This document shows positions 26,778 to 36,516 of a stretch of DNA of 64,000 nucleotides, piece after piece. The stretch is taken from contig DAHUZZ010000002.1 of NCBI GenBank assembly GCA_027314915.1, positions 1-64,000 on the forward strand. The letters are read 5' to 3'. The position numbers and the translations under genes were made by a program. Position 1 is the first letter of the stretch. Each line of letters starts with the position of its first letter. The DNA comes from Thermoplasmata archaeon (GTDB lineage: Archaea > Thermoplasmatota > Thermoplasmata > Lutacidiplasmatales > UBA184). A model generated the notes under the pieces. It made no database searches. It worked only from the letters and a program-made list of their open reading frames with translations, and was not told where the DNA came from.

Positions 26778-27424
26778 AGGCGGAGACCGTCGGGGCGATC
26801 ACCCCCGCGGTCCTCGTCGAGCTCCGGGCCGGCGAGAAGATCCTCGCGGCCCACGAGATCATGCTCCACATGGACGGCCCGGTCAAGGTCGCCCGCAAGA
26901 CGATGAAGCAGCTCGGGGTGAGCCGCACGCACCTCATGGGGATGCACGCCCGGGGGGACGCGGAGGAGAACTACTTCTTCGCGGAGTTCGAGGGACCGGG
27001 CAACGTCACCTTCTCCCGCGACAAGGGCGGCGAGGTCCGGGTCCTCCAGCTTCCGCCGGGGGAGACGATCCGGCTGCGGTCGGGCCACCTGATCTGCTTC
27101 GACGAGAGCGTCCGATACTACCCGATGGTCCTCGCCCAGTGGGTCGTCCAGCGCGGGAACGACCAGGAGACCGAGTACCTCTTCGCCGACGAGCTGACCG
27201 GCCCGGGGACGGTCGTCTTCCAGTCCTACGGGAACATCCTGAGCTTTACCCTCAAGCCGGGGGAGATGATCCGCGCCTCCCCCGAGTCGCTCCTCCTGAG
27301 CGCCCCCACGAACGGGGTCCAGATCGACTGGCTCGCCCGGCCGAACTTCGGCCCCGGGACCGCCTTCCGGCCCGTGCTCGATGTCGCCGGCCCGGGCCTC
27401 GTCATGGTGCACAGCGGGGTCTAG
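26774..27424 (+). CDS. AIM24-family protein
   Basis: 'AEFEGPGNVTFSRDKGGEVRVLQLPPGETIRLRSGHLICFDESVRY'. Confidence 0.82.
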   Translation: MKAETVGAITPAVLVELRAGEKILAAHEIMLHMDGPVKVARKTMKQLGVSRTHLMGMHARGDAEENYFFAEFEGPGNVTFSRDKGGEVRVLQLPPGETIRLRSGHLICFDESVRYYPMVLAQWVVQRGNDQETEYLFADELTGPGTVVFQSYGNILSFTLKPGEMIRASPESLLLSAPTNGVQIDWLARPNFGPGTAFRPVLDVAGPGLVMVHSGV

Positions 27425-27428
27425 GACG

Positions 27429-28085
27429 ATGGAGATCAAGGTCCAGGGCGAGTTCGTCCCCGTCGCCCTTGTCGCGCTCGCGCCGGGGGAGGAGATCTAC
27501 TGCGAAGGGGGCCTCATGGTCTACTCCGACCCGTCGGTCCGCACCGCCGTCCGCGCGCTCACCCAGGGCGGCTTCGGGCAGGTGCTCCGCCGGACGATGG
27601 TCGGCGGCCTCCCGTTCTTCTTCCATGCGTTCGTGGGCCCGGGCTACGCGGCGTTCAGCCGGTTCACCCCGGGCGAGGTCCGGACCCTCGAGCTCGCCCC
27701 GGGCCAGACCGTCGACATCGCCGAGCACTCGATGCTGCTCGCCTCGAGCTCCGTCCAGTACTCGACCTCCTACGTCGCCGGCACGGGCCGCATCGGCCGG
27801 ATGATCGGGTTCTGGCTCGACCGCCTGACCGGCCCGGGCGTCATCGCCTACCACGGCCACGGCAACATCCTGGGCTTCGACCTGAAGCCGGGCGAGACGA
27901 TGGACATCGACCATGGCGCGCTCCTGCGCAAGGACCCGACCGTCAACGTGCGGGCGTTCAACCAGCCCCTCGGGGGCGGCCTCACCGGCCATGCGCTGAG
28001 CTTCGAGGCGCTCCACGTCGAGGGACCCGGGCGCCTCGAGCTCCAGACGGTCGACCCGACGGCGGGCCGGTCCGCGTCGGGCTGA
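27429..28085 (+). CDS. AIM24-family protein
   Basis: 'FVGPGYAAFSRFTPGEVRTLELAPGQTVDIAEHSMLLAS... TGPGVIAYHGHGNILGFDLKPGETMDIDHGALL'. Confidence 0.82.
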   Translation: MEIKVQGEFVPVALVALAPGEEIYCEGGLMVYSDPSVRTAVRALTQGGFGQVLRRTMVGGLPFFFHAFVGPGYAAFSRFTPGEVRTLELAPGQTVDIAEHSMLLASSSVQYSTSYVAGTGRIGRMIGFWLDRLTGPGVIAYHGHGNILGFDLKPGETMDIDHGALLRKDPTVNVRAFNQPLGGGLTGHALSFEALHVEGPGRLELQTVDPTAGRSASG

Positions 28086-28107
28086 CGGCCTCCGACCGGC
28101 GCCCGCC

Positions 28108-29430
28108 CTAGGCGCCCCGCTCCCGCTCCGCCGGGTCGCCGGCCTCCGCCTCGGGTGGCCCACCGGGGCCGGACCCCGGACCTCCGGGCCCGGAGCCCGC
28201 CGCCGGTCCCTCCGTCCCCTCCGCGGCCGGGATCCGCTCCCCCCGCCAGCCGAAGAAGCGGACGTAGAGGTAGGTGTTCAGGACGAGGGCCAGGGAGTAC
28301 CCGAGGAACGGTATCGGCACGGCCACGTCCTCGATCGCGAACCCGCCCAGGGCGGTCGCCCCGCTCGCGGCGCCGACCCGGGCCGCCTGGTTGGTCCCCG
28401 CCCCCTCGGAGCGGTCCGAGTGGGGGAGCAGCCGCATGAGCGCGGACTGCTGGGCGGGCAGCGCCGCCACCCGGAAGGCCGGCAGCGCCACGTACATCGC
28501 GAGCGCCGGGACGAGCGGCACGAACGGCATCAGGGCCGCGAGCCCCGCGGCCACCCCCCGGGTCATGATGACCGAGGTGACCCAGCCCCAGCGCGCTTCG
28601 AGGAGCGGCGCCGTGAGGACGGAGAACGTCCCGAGGAGGCCGGCGGCGGTCGTGTAGACCGCCATGTCGGGCCGGGCGATGCCGAAGTAGAGCACGAAGA
28701 ACGGGATCAGGAACGGGGAGAGCAGTCCCTGCGAGAAGCCGTTGAGCACCCCCGTCGCGGCGAACCGCCGGATGACCCCCCGGCTCTGCCGCGAGGGTCG
28801 GCGCCCCCGGGCGATGGACCGTACCGGGACCGCGAGCGCCACGACGAACGACGCGGCGCCCAGCACGAGGGCCGCCGCGAAGACCTGCTCGAGGCTGCCG
28901 AACCCCGCGCCGAGCGCGCCGAGGGCGCCCGAGATCCCGACGGTGAAGGTGAACAGGCTGAACCACCGGGTCCGGCTCCCGGAGGGCGTGAGGTCGCTCA
29001 GGATCGCCGTCTGGAGCGGCATCTCGACCCCGCCGACCCCTCCGCCCGCGAGCGATCCCGTGGCGCTGAACCCGCCCAGGATGCTCGCGAGCGTCGCGAT
29101 CGGGAGGGTCGGCGGGAAGAGCAGGAGGAGGGCGGCGATCGGCAGGAGACCGAGACTGCCCAGGTAGGCCGCGCGCATCGCCGAGCGGCTCCCGAGACGG
29201 CCGAACCCGTAGGCGAGGATCGCGGTCGAGAGCGCGCCCCCCGCGTAGATCCCTCCGAGCAGGAACGCCCCGGTGTGGAGCACCTGCAGCATGAGGTAGG
29301 GAAACCCGATCGTGAGGAGTCCCGCGGCGATCCCCCGCAGGATCCGGGTCACGAGGAGGAGCGACCGGCCCCGCCGGGCGGGGGCCGACCCGATCCAGTC
29401 GGCCCCCTCCGGCGCGCCGGGCCCCGCCAC
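28108..29430 (-). CDS. Major facilitator superfamily transporter
   Basis: About 12 hydrophobic segments, MFS-like loop 'GFGRLGSRSAMRAAYLGSLG'. Confidence 0.75.
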   Translation of the reverse strand: MAGPGAPEGADWIGSAPARRGRSLLLVTRILRGIAAGLLTIGFPYLMLQVLHTGAFLLGGIYAGGALSTAILAYGFGRLGSRSAMRAAYLGSLGLLPIAALLLLFPPTLPIATLASILGGFSATGSLAGGGVGGVEMPLQTAILSDLTPSGSRTRWFSLFTFTVGISGALGALGAGFGSLEQVFAAALVLGAASFVVALAVPVRSIARGRRPSRQSRGVIRRFAATGVLNGFSQGLLSPFLIPFFVLYFGIARPDMAVYTTAAGLLGTFSVLTAPLLEARWGWVTSVIMTRGVAAGLAALMPFVPLVPALAMYVALPAFRVAALPAQQSALMRLLPHSDRSEGAGTNQAARVGAASGATALGGFAIEDVAVPIPFLGYSLALVLNTYLYVRFFGWRGERIPAAEGTEGPAAGSGPGGPGSGPGGPPEAEAGDPAERERGA

Positions 29431-29576
29431 GGGCGCCGGGACCGGCGCGAGTTGGTAAGGGCTCGTCCCCTCCGGGACCCGGAGTCGGGCCCCGCCGGTG
29501 GGCCCTCCCCGGAATCTTCCCGCGGGGCGGGCCCGGTCCGGGGCAGCGCTATCTGGGCCGCCGGCTCGCGCCGCCG

Positions 29577-30392
29577 ATGCCGAGGGTCCACCGGGAGGTC
29601 GCGGCGCAGTTCGACGCGATCTCCACCGTCTACGACCGGACCCGGGAGCCCCTGGCGCCCGAGGCGATCGATGCGCTGGCCCGGGCGTTCGCCCGCGCCG
29701 GCGTACACTCCCTCCTCGAGATCGGCGTCGGGACCGGAAGGATCGCCCGTCCGCTCGGGGACCGTGGACTCGCGATCACCGGGCTGGATATCTCCCGGGG
29801 CATGCTCCGGGAGGCGCGGTCCAAGGGGCTCCGCGATCTCCTCCGGGGGCGGGGCGAACGGCTGCCGTTCCGGGACCGTTCCTTCGACGCGGTCCTGATG
29901 GTCCACGTGCTGCACCTCCTCGACGACCCGGGCGAGGTGCTCGGCGAAGGGGAGCGGGTCGGACGCGTGGGCGCCTTCGCGCTGGTCCACGCCCGGCCGG
30001 CAGCACCGGTCGGCGCCGCCGGGGCGGGCCCGGAGTCCGTGCGGCACGTGCTCCGGGAGGTCCTCGAGGAGATGGGCTACCCGAACACGTTCGGAACTTC
30101 CGGCCCCTGGACGCGCGAGCCCCGGATCCTCGAGCAGCACCCCCCCCGGCGCCTCGAGACCATCACCGACGAGGAGGTCACGGAGTCGCTGGGGTCCTCG
30201 CTCGACCGGCTCGCGCTCCGGGGCCACCGTGGGCTCCTCGACGTACCCCGGGAGGTGCTGGGGTCGGCGATCGCGGTCGCCCGCGAGCGCGTGGGCGATC
30301 GCACGAACACCTACCGCCGTGTCGAACGGCTCGCCTTCTGGGAGGCGGCCCGGCCCCCGGGGGATCGCGGGGGCGGATCCGGACCGGCCTAG
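29577..30392 (+). CDS. SAM-dependent class I methyltransferase
   Basis: 'LLEIGVGTGRIARPLGDRGLAITGLDISRGMLREARSKG'. Confidence 0.85.
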   Translation: MPRVHREVAAQFDAISTVYDRTREPLAPEAIDALARAFARAGVHSLLEIGVGTGRIARPLGDRGLAITGLDISRGMLREARSKGLRDLLRGRGERLPFRDRSFDAVLMVHVLHLLDDPGEVLGEGERVGRVGAFALVHARPAAPVGAAGAGPESVRHVLREVLEEMGYPNTFGTSGPWTREPRILEQHPPRRLETITDEEVTESLGSSLDRLALRGHRGLLDVPREVLGSAIAVARERVGDRTNTYRRVERLAFWEAARPPGDRGGGSGPA

Positions 30393-30464
30393 CGGTCGGC
30401 CGACGCCCGCGCGGAACGTCCGGGAGGCGACGCGGCCGCACCGCGGGCGGCCGCGCCCCCCTCC

Positions 30465-31469
30465 CTACAGGTCCTCTTCGGGGGGTCGCCGGCGCCCGCG
30501 GAGCACGAGCGCGAGCGCGCCGCAGAGCCCCGTGGCGCCCCCGATCACCTCGAGGGAGGAGGTGGTCACGACCCACGCCGGCACGGGTGCGGGGCCGGCG
30601 AACGGCAGGGTGGGGAGGTTCAGCGAGAGCGTAGGATCGTAGGAGAGGGCGTGGTATCCTCCGGTGAGGGACGCGAACTCGAGCCGGACGAGGAACCCGG
30701 CCGGGTTCGAGACGTTCCGGTAGGCCCCGACCGAGCTGTCCTCCTGCGTGCCGCTCGCGTAGGTGGCCGTGGCCTGAGCACCCCACGAGAACCGGGCGGT
30801 CGGGACGGGGCCCGAGGCCGCGAACCCGTCGAGACCGTTGGTCCCGCTCGCCATCCAGCGCTGGGTCGCGGGGGTCGCGGTCGAACGGACCTCGACGCCG
30901 AGGGAGTCGTTCGCGTGGATCCAGGGCCAGTCGGAGACCGCCAGGTCGTAGGAGACCGATCCGGCCCCGGGCCGGGTCGACGCGTTGAGGTAGAACCTCA
31001 GCGTGACCTGCGCGGCACCGAGCCCCGCGTCCGCCACGCCGGCGCTGTCCCCGGACTCCCATTCCCCGCTCGTCGGCACGGGCGCGACCGCGCCGGAGAG
31101 CGTCACCCGGACCCCGGTCGCGTTGCTCGTGTTCGAGAAGCTCCACCGGGTCCCGTTCCCCAGGAAGGGGGCGAACGACAGCATCCCGCCGCGGGCCCCG
31201 ATCTCCGCGAGGCCGACCAGGGTCTGGTTCGAGGAGAGGGAGGAGTTGGTGGCCGAGGTGAGCAGGAAGCGCGGGGCCGGTGTCGGGAAGGTGAGCTCCA
31301 CCTGCCCGTTCGTCCAGCCCGCGAACTGGGCCGAGCCGGCGAGCGGCCGGACGGTCCCGGGGAGGTCGCCCGGCACGCTCCCCCCGACGCCGGGGGCCAG
31401 GAGGGCGGCGGCCAGGAGGCCCGCCACGATCATGCCGTAGGCCCGGAGGGGGTGGCCCCGACCCCTCAT
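30465..31469 (-). CDS. Secreted/membrane-anchored protein with N-terminal signal and C-terminal TM
   Basis: 'MRGRGHPLRAYGMIVAGLLAAALLAPGVGGS...' and C-terminal 'VIGGATGLCGALALVLRGRRRP'. Confidence 0.6.
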   Translation of the reverse strand: MRGRGHPLRAYGMIVAGLLAAALLAPGVGGSVPGDLPGTVRPLAGSAQFAGWTNGQVELTFPTPAPRFLLTSATNSSLSSNQTLVGLAEIGARGGMLSFAPFLGNGTRWSFSNTSNATGVRVTLSGAVAPVPTSGEWESGDSAGVADAGLGAAQVTLRFYLNASTRPGAGSVSYDLAVSDWPWIHANDSLGVEVRSTATPATQRWMASGTNGLDGFAASGPVPTARFSWGAQATATYASGTQEDSSVGAYRNVSNPAGFLVRLEFASLTGGYHALSYDPTLSLNLPTLPFAGPAPVPAWVVTTSSLEVIGGATGLCGALALVLRGRRRPPEEDL

Positions 31470-31564
31470 CCCTCCCGACGAGCGCCCCGGAGGATACCAC
31501 GGTTTTGGCGCAAGCCCCGAATTCCTTGGTGCGTGCCGCGGAGCGGGAGGGGGGACCGGGCGCG

Positions 31565-32089
31565 TCATGGCCCGAGCAGGCCGCTCCAGGCCGCGACGAA
31601 CCGGTCGACCAGCCGGTCCCGGAAGGACTCCCGGTACCCACGGAGCAGCTCCGCGACCCGACCCGGGTGGACCACCCGGTAGCGGCGGAGGTTGCCGTCC
31701 CGGAATCCCTCCACGACGCCGCGCTCGAGCAAGTGGCGGAGATGGAAGGAGGTCGTCGAGAGGCTGAGGCCGGTGCGCTCCTTCAGCTCGGCCAGGGTCC
31801 GATCCGGGGCCGCGGCCAGCGCGAGGATCAGCCGCCGCTGCGTCGAGCTCCGCAGCGCCTGGAGGAGCCGCCGGTCCTCCCAGCCCATCGCCGCCGGGAA
31901 GTAGTAGTCCCGCCGCCCCCCGCGCTCCCGGCGCAGGAGGCCGCCGCGGGTGAGCTGGTCCAGATGGTAGGCGGTCTCGCCCCAGGCGAGCGCGGCGAAC
32001 CGCTGCACCTCCCGGGCGCTCGCGCCGGGGTGCCGGGCGACCACGTCGTGGATCTTCTTCCGGGTCGGCTGGGAGAGGAGGTCGTCCAT
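31565..32089 (-). CDS. Double winged-helix (ArsR/MarR-like) transcriptional regulator
   Basis: Two wHTH units: 'ASAREVQRFAALAWGETAYHLDQLTRGGLLRRE' and 'RTLAELKERTGLSLSTTSFHLRHLLERGVVE'. Confidence 0.8.
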   Translation of the reverse strand: MDDLLSQPTRKKIHDVVARHPGASAREVQRFAALAWGETAYHLDQLTRGGLLRRERGGRRDYYFPAAMGWEDRRLLQALRSSTQRRLILALAAAPDRTLAELKERTGLSLSTTSFHLRHLLERGVVEGFRDGNLRRYRVVHPGRVAELLRGYRESFRDRLVDRFVAAWSGLLGP

Positions 32090-32090
32090 C

Positions 32091-32381
32091 TCATCGAGCG
32101 GGGGCCCGGGGGCCGCCGGTCGCCACCGCCAGGTAGAGGAGGGCGACGGCGAGCAGCAGGACGAGGAGCGGCGTCGAGTCCACGGCGAACGGCCCGCCGT
32201 ACGCCGGCGAGATCTCGTGGAGGAGGCCGAGCACGCCGACCACGCCGATCGACCCGAGCCCGGCGGCGATCAGGGCGAGCCGGCGATCCGAGTAGCGCGC
32301 CGCGGCGGCCCCGCCGACGGCGGCGAGCGTGAACGACAGGCCGGCGAGCACCACCGCCGCCGCCTCGGTGACCCCGTCCAC
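32091..32381 (-). CDS. Small integral membrane protein (GTG start inferred)
   Basis: Three hydrophobic segments; adjacent to the regulator gene. Confidence 0.45.
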   Translation of the reverse strand: MDGVTEAAAVVLAGLSFTLAAVGGAAAARYSDRRLALIAAGLGSIGVVGVLGLLHEISPAYGGPFAVDSTPLLVLLLAVALLYLAVATGGPRAPAR

Positions 32382-32499
32382 GTCGAAGCAGGCGTGGACC
32401 CGATAATCTCCTTTGTGCTCGTTACGGGGTTTGCGCCAACGATTTCGGAGCGCACACCAAGATCGAGGTGTAGCCCGGCCGCCCCGGTGCGGTCCGATG

Positions 32500-33882
32500 A
32501 ATTCTCCCGGAGCCGGCACCGCCCGCGGCGGCCCGGCCGGACGCTCCGGGCGGGGGCGGCACCCCCTCACGATGCACCGCATCCTCCGCGCCGGCCGGAC
32601 CGCGTCGATCGTCGTGCTCGCGTCGCTCCGCGCCCTCTCCCTGTACGGGACGCTCGCGCCCGCGGCGCCGCGATGCCACCTGCCCCGCGCCGTCGGCTGC
32701 CCCGGGGGCGTGTTCGGCACGGCGGCCTCCCCTGCCGGGACGGGCGACGCGTGGTTCGACGTCACCATGTACGACGGGGGATTCTGGATCGTCGACTCGG
32801 TCTCCGGGGCGAACGTTTCGGGGACGTGGACGATCTTCGAAGGCGACACGATCCACCTCAATGCCACGAGCCTCTCGCCGAACACCGCCCTCGGCGGGAC
32901 CGCCTACCACGGGCTCGGGATCGAGGTCAACCAGACCGGCCAGCAGCTGCTCGCGTCGGCCGCCCCCGTGGGCCGGTGGGTGAGCGCCTCGTTCGTGGCT
33001 CCGACGACCGCCTGCTACCCTCAGCACATCTGGCGCACGATCCCGTGCGGGCCCGGCCACAGCTCCCAGCAGGAGCACAACCTGAACATCGTGCCCGCGA
33101 TCGCGCTCCCGCTCCGCACGCTGCCTGCCGTCGCCGCCCGCACCGACCTGGGGCTCCCGGCGACCCGCTTCCCGCGGCTCCGCCTCCCCGACGCTGCGAT
33201 CTCGAACGGCCTGTTCCTTTCGCTGATCCTCTGGCCCTCCGCGATCTCGCTCGAGCTCACCGCGGTCGCGGTCGTGACCGTCGGGGTCCGTCACCTGCTC
33301 CGGTTCGGGGGCCATCCGCTCCGGAACCCGGCCGCCGTGGGCATCACCCTCGCGGCCGTCCACTTCGCCCTCCGGCAACCGTGGCACGTGGGGTTCTCGC
33401 TCGGCGACTCCGCGCTCCTCGCGGCCCTCGGGTTGGTCCCCTGGAGCCGGGCCTGGCACACGTGGCGACTCTGGGCGGTCTACTTCGCGGTCCACTTCGC
33501 GGCGACGCTCGCTCTCGCGGACCTCCTCGGCGGCAGCTCCGTGCTCCCGCTGGTGGTCCAGACGACCGTCCTGGGGGGGGCCCCGGTCTTCTACGGCTTC
33601 TTCATGGTCACGGAGCCGCGCACCGCGCCGTCCGCCCGCTGGGCGATGGTCGCGTTCGGGGTCCTGGTGGGCGCCACGTCCGCGGTCCTACCGGTGGCCT
33701 TCGCCCAGGCCCCCGACCTCGTCGCCTTAGGGGTGCTCACCCCCTACCTGGCGCTCTTTACCGGCAACCTCTTCGCGGCCGCCCTCCCCTCGGCCCGGGC
33801 CGCCCGCCGCACGGTGCCCGTCACGAGCCCCGCGCGATCGGCCGCTCGGCTCCCCGGCCGGCCCGCCGCCATGGACCGTTGA
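32500..33882 (+). CDS. Putative cupredoxin-like domain fused to RnfD/NqrB-like membrane domain (start uncertain)
   Basis: 'WFDVTMYDGG...YHGLGIEVN...IPCGPGHSSQQEHNLNIV' then 'RFGGHPLRNPAAVGI' and 'FYGFFMVTEPRTAP'; track ORF 32413..33882. Confidence 0.55.
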   Translation, partial: NSPGAGTARGGPAGRSGRGRHPLTMHRILRAGRTASIVVLASLRALSLYGTLAPAAPRCHLPRAVGCPGGVFGTAASPAGTGDAWFDVTMYDGGFWIVDSVSGANVSGTWTIFEGDTIHLNATSLSPNTALGGTAYHGLGIEVNQTGQQLLASAAPVGRWVSASFVAPTTACYPQHIWRTIPCGPGHSSQQEHNLNIVPAIALPLRTLPAVAARTDLGLPATRFPRLRLPDAAISNGLFLSLILWPSAISLELTAVAVVTVGVRHLLRFGGHPLRNPAAVGITLAAVHFALRQPWHVGFSLGDSALLAALGLVPWSRAWHTWRLWAVYFAVHFAATLALADLLGGSSVLPLVVQTTVLGGAPVFYGFFMVTEPRTAPSARWAMVAFGVLVGATSAVLPVAFAQAPDLVALGVLTPYLALFTGNLFAAALPSARAARRTVPVTSPARSAARLPGRPAAMDR

Positions 33883-34035
33883 GGGCCCGAGATTCACGAG
33901 CACATCCTGCGCATATCGCGGTCGAACCTACTCGCCGGCCGGCCTCCCGCACGGCTTCGAGTATCGTATACCCAAAGTATTTGAAACGAAAACAGGTCGC
34001 GGAGCCTGCGACGGGGTTTCGTCGCGGGGGAAGTC

Positions 34036-36249
34036 GTGCGGCTTTGGAATCGTAGTGTGCGGATCACCACGGCGGTCGCGGCCATCACAACGGTGCTCGT
34101 CATGGTGTTGGGGGGAGCGAATGCGGCGACACCGACGGCCGGACCGGGGGGTGCGGTCTCGAGCGTCGCCGGCGTTAGCACGGTGAACCTGGGCAACCAC
34201 GCGCCCAGCTACGCCGGCCCGGCGGCGAAATTCCTGTTGAACGGGCCGATCCATGTCTCGGCGGCCGCCGTAGCGACACCGCTCACGGCGTCGACGACGG
34301 CGAAGTCGACCCAGCTCCGGCTCACGCCCAACATGGAGAAGCCGGGGCTGAAGGCGCTCTCGACCGGGGCCCTGACCGCCACGGCGCTCGCGACCGCGGG
34401 CGTGACCACCACGTCGCTCTCGGTCCCGCCGACCATCTCGTGCGCACCCGCCCGGTCGGCGGCCTGTGATGTCATCAGCTCGAACAACGGCGGCGCGACC
34501 ACGAACCCCGCCGGGATCAACGCGGTCGACCTGCTGGGCACCTACGGCACGTCGGTCGAGCCGCCCGACCAGGGTCTCTGCGCGGGCAACGGCTACGTCA
34601 TGGAGGTGCTGAACATCGGCGAGCTGCGGGTCTTCAACGCGAAGCTCTCCGGCGGAAGCGCCGACATCTCCCTCGACTCGCTCATGGGGCTCACCGGGCT
34701 CGGCTGGAGCAGCGGCGGGGACGTCGTCTGCCTCTACGACGCGAGCCACGGCGGCCACTGGTTCATCATCGAGTTCGTCTCGACCAGCTCGGAGGCGAGC
34801 GGAGGCACCTTCTCCGGCTGCTTCGCGGCCGTGAAGGACTCCTGCCTCGAGGGCATCGCGGTGAGCGTGACCAACGACCCCCGCGGGGCCTACAACGTCT
34901 ACTTCCTCGACCCGAACGCGGTGAACCACGACCCGGGCAAGGGCTACCTGCTCAACGACTTCGCGAAGCTCGGCAACACCCGGGACGCGCTCCTGCTCTC
35001 CTACGATGAGTTCAACCTGAACGGGAGCACCGTCCCGGCGTGCCCGGCCTTCGGCTGCTTCGGCTTCAACGGCGCGCAGCAGTTCGCGATCAACAAGAAG
35101 GCGCTCGAGCTCGGCTGGCCGGTCCTCTCGCCGTTCGGCGGGCCGAACCCGATGTTCACCAGCGCCTACGTCAACATGGGCCGGATCCACGGTCTCCAGC
35201 CCCCGCCGGGCAAGTGCTACGCCGGACCCTACGCGGGGATCGACTGCTGGTACCAGGTGATTCCGGCGCAGTCGCCGGATCCCTCGCAGTTCGACAACGC
35301 GCACAACGGGATGGGCTTCATGCTCGGCTCGCTCGACCTCTTCGGCACCGGCGACAACCGGATCGCGGCGTTCGACTGGAGCGGGCTCGGGTACCTGAAC
35401 AGCTACGGTTGCGCCTCCTGCTCGAGCATCACGTTCGGCGGGATGGTGTTCACGAACCTCGAGGCCTACATGGATGAGGGCGCGGGCTGCGCGGCGAGCC
35501 TGGGCGGCTACTGCGGGCTCGCGGCCCAGCGGACCGGCCTGGTCCCGCTCGGGAAGAACTGCGTCGCCTTCGGCCTCGACTCGGGCGTGAAGAGCTGCGC
35601 GGAGCAGGGCATCGCCTCCAACGGGGACGGGATGACGCAGGTCTCCTACGCCCAGGGCAAGATCTGGGGCGCCATCAGCACCCTCGTGAACCAGAAGTAC
35701 GGGAACGGGAAGTGCGGCGCGTCGGCCTCCTGCGAGATCCACGTGGGCGCGGCGTTCTTCGTCGTCAGCACCTCGAACGGCGGGCTCACCATGGTCAACC
35801 AGGGGTACATCTCCCCGGCGCACGAGGACATCACCTTCCCGTCCTTCGCGGCGGGCGACACCTCGGGCCAGGGGACCATCGTGTCCTTCACGCTCTCGGG
35901 GAACGGCGGTCCTTCGGGCGCGAACGGCGGCGGGTACTTCCCGAGCAGCGCCTTCGGCTGGGTGAGCTCGAGCTCGCGCGGGCTCGTGGCGGGCAAGATC
36001 TACATCACGGCGATGGGCAAGGGGGCCCAGGACGGCTTCACGCAGTACTTGGGTTACCCGAACTCCATCCGCCCGCGGTGGGGCGACTACGGCGCGGCGA
36101 TCTTCGTGCCCGGCAAGGGGTTCTACTTCGCGTCGGAGTACATCCAGAACGCGAACTGCCCGTCGTCGAAGTTCCTCGTGGACCCGTCCTGTGGCGGCAC
36201 GAGGGCACCCTATGCGAACTGGGGGAGCTCGATCAACCTCGTGAAGTAG
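34036..36249 (+). CDS. Large secreted protein, Cys- and Gly-rich, unknown function
   Basis: N-terminal signal 'ITTAVAAITTVLVMVLGGANA', no C-terminal TM; preceded by an AT-rich intergenic region with TATA-like AAAGTATTTGAAA. Confidence 0.75.
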   Translation: MRLWNRSVRITTAVAAITTVLVMVLGGANAATPTAGPGGAVSSVAGVSTVNLGNHAPSYAGPAAKFLLNGPIHVSAAAVATPLTASTTAKSTQLRLTPNMEKPGLKALSTGALTATALATAGVTTTSLSVPPTISCAPARSAACDVISSNNGGATTNPAGINAVDLLGTYGTSVEPPDQGLCAGNGYVMEVLNIGELRVFNAKLSGGSADISLDSLMGLTGLGWSSGGDVVCLYDASHGGHWFIIEFVSTSSEASGGTFSGCFAAVKDSCLEGIAVSVTNDPRGAYNVYFLDPNAVNHDPGKGYLLNDFAKLGNTRDALLLSYDEFNLNGSTVPACPAFGCFGFNGAQQFAINKKALELGWPVLSPFGGPNPMFTSAYVNMGRIHGLQPPPGKCYAGPYAGIDCWYQVIPAQSPDPSQFDNAHNGMGFMLGSLDLFGTGDNRIAAFDWSGLGYLNSYGCASCSSITFGGMVFTNLEAYMDEGAGCAASLGGYCGLAAQRTGLVPLGKNCVAFGLDSGVKSCAEQGIASNGDGMTQVSYAQGKIWGAISTLVNQKYGNGKCGASASCEIHVGAAFFVVSTSNGGLTMVNQGYISPAHEDITFPSFAAGDTSGQGTIVSFTLSGNGGPSGANGGGYFPSSAFGWVSSSSRGLVAGKIYITAMGKGAQDGFTQYLGYPNSIRPRWGDYGAAIFVPGKGFYFASEYIQNANCPSSKFLVDPSCGGTRAPYANWGSSINLVK

Positions 36250-36265
36250 GGAGCTCGAACCTCCG

Positions 36266-36293
36266 GACCCTCCCGCTGCCCGGCGGGAGGGTC
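36266..36293 (+). terminator. Perfect 11-bp hairpin GACCCTCCCGC-TGCCCG-GCGGGAGGGTC after the secreted-protein gene
   Basis: Inverted repeat read directly; 16 nt downstream of the stop, followed by a T-rich stretch (CCTCTTTTG). Confidence 0.5.
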
Positions 36294-36516
36294 GAACCTC
36301 TTCCCGGCCCTCTTTTGAAGCTCTCGTACCGGGGCGGTGGGCGTCACGCTCCGCCGGCCCATCCACCCACCCGATGCGGGGCCCGGGCGAGATCCCCGTG
36401 CGGCGGGGCCGACCCTTCGAGGAGTCGTGGGAGCTCCCGACCCGGGGCTGGGCGGGCGACGATCCGTCGGTCGTAGACGGGTCCCGGGAGGGCGTCAGAG
36501 GCCGCCCGGGGCCCTG

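Noticed and set aside
33928-36366. 812 aa minus-strand ORF
   Set aside because: Antisense to the secreted protein gene with signal peptide; no motifs
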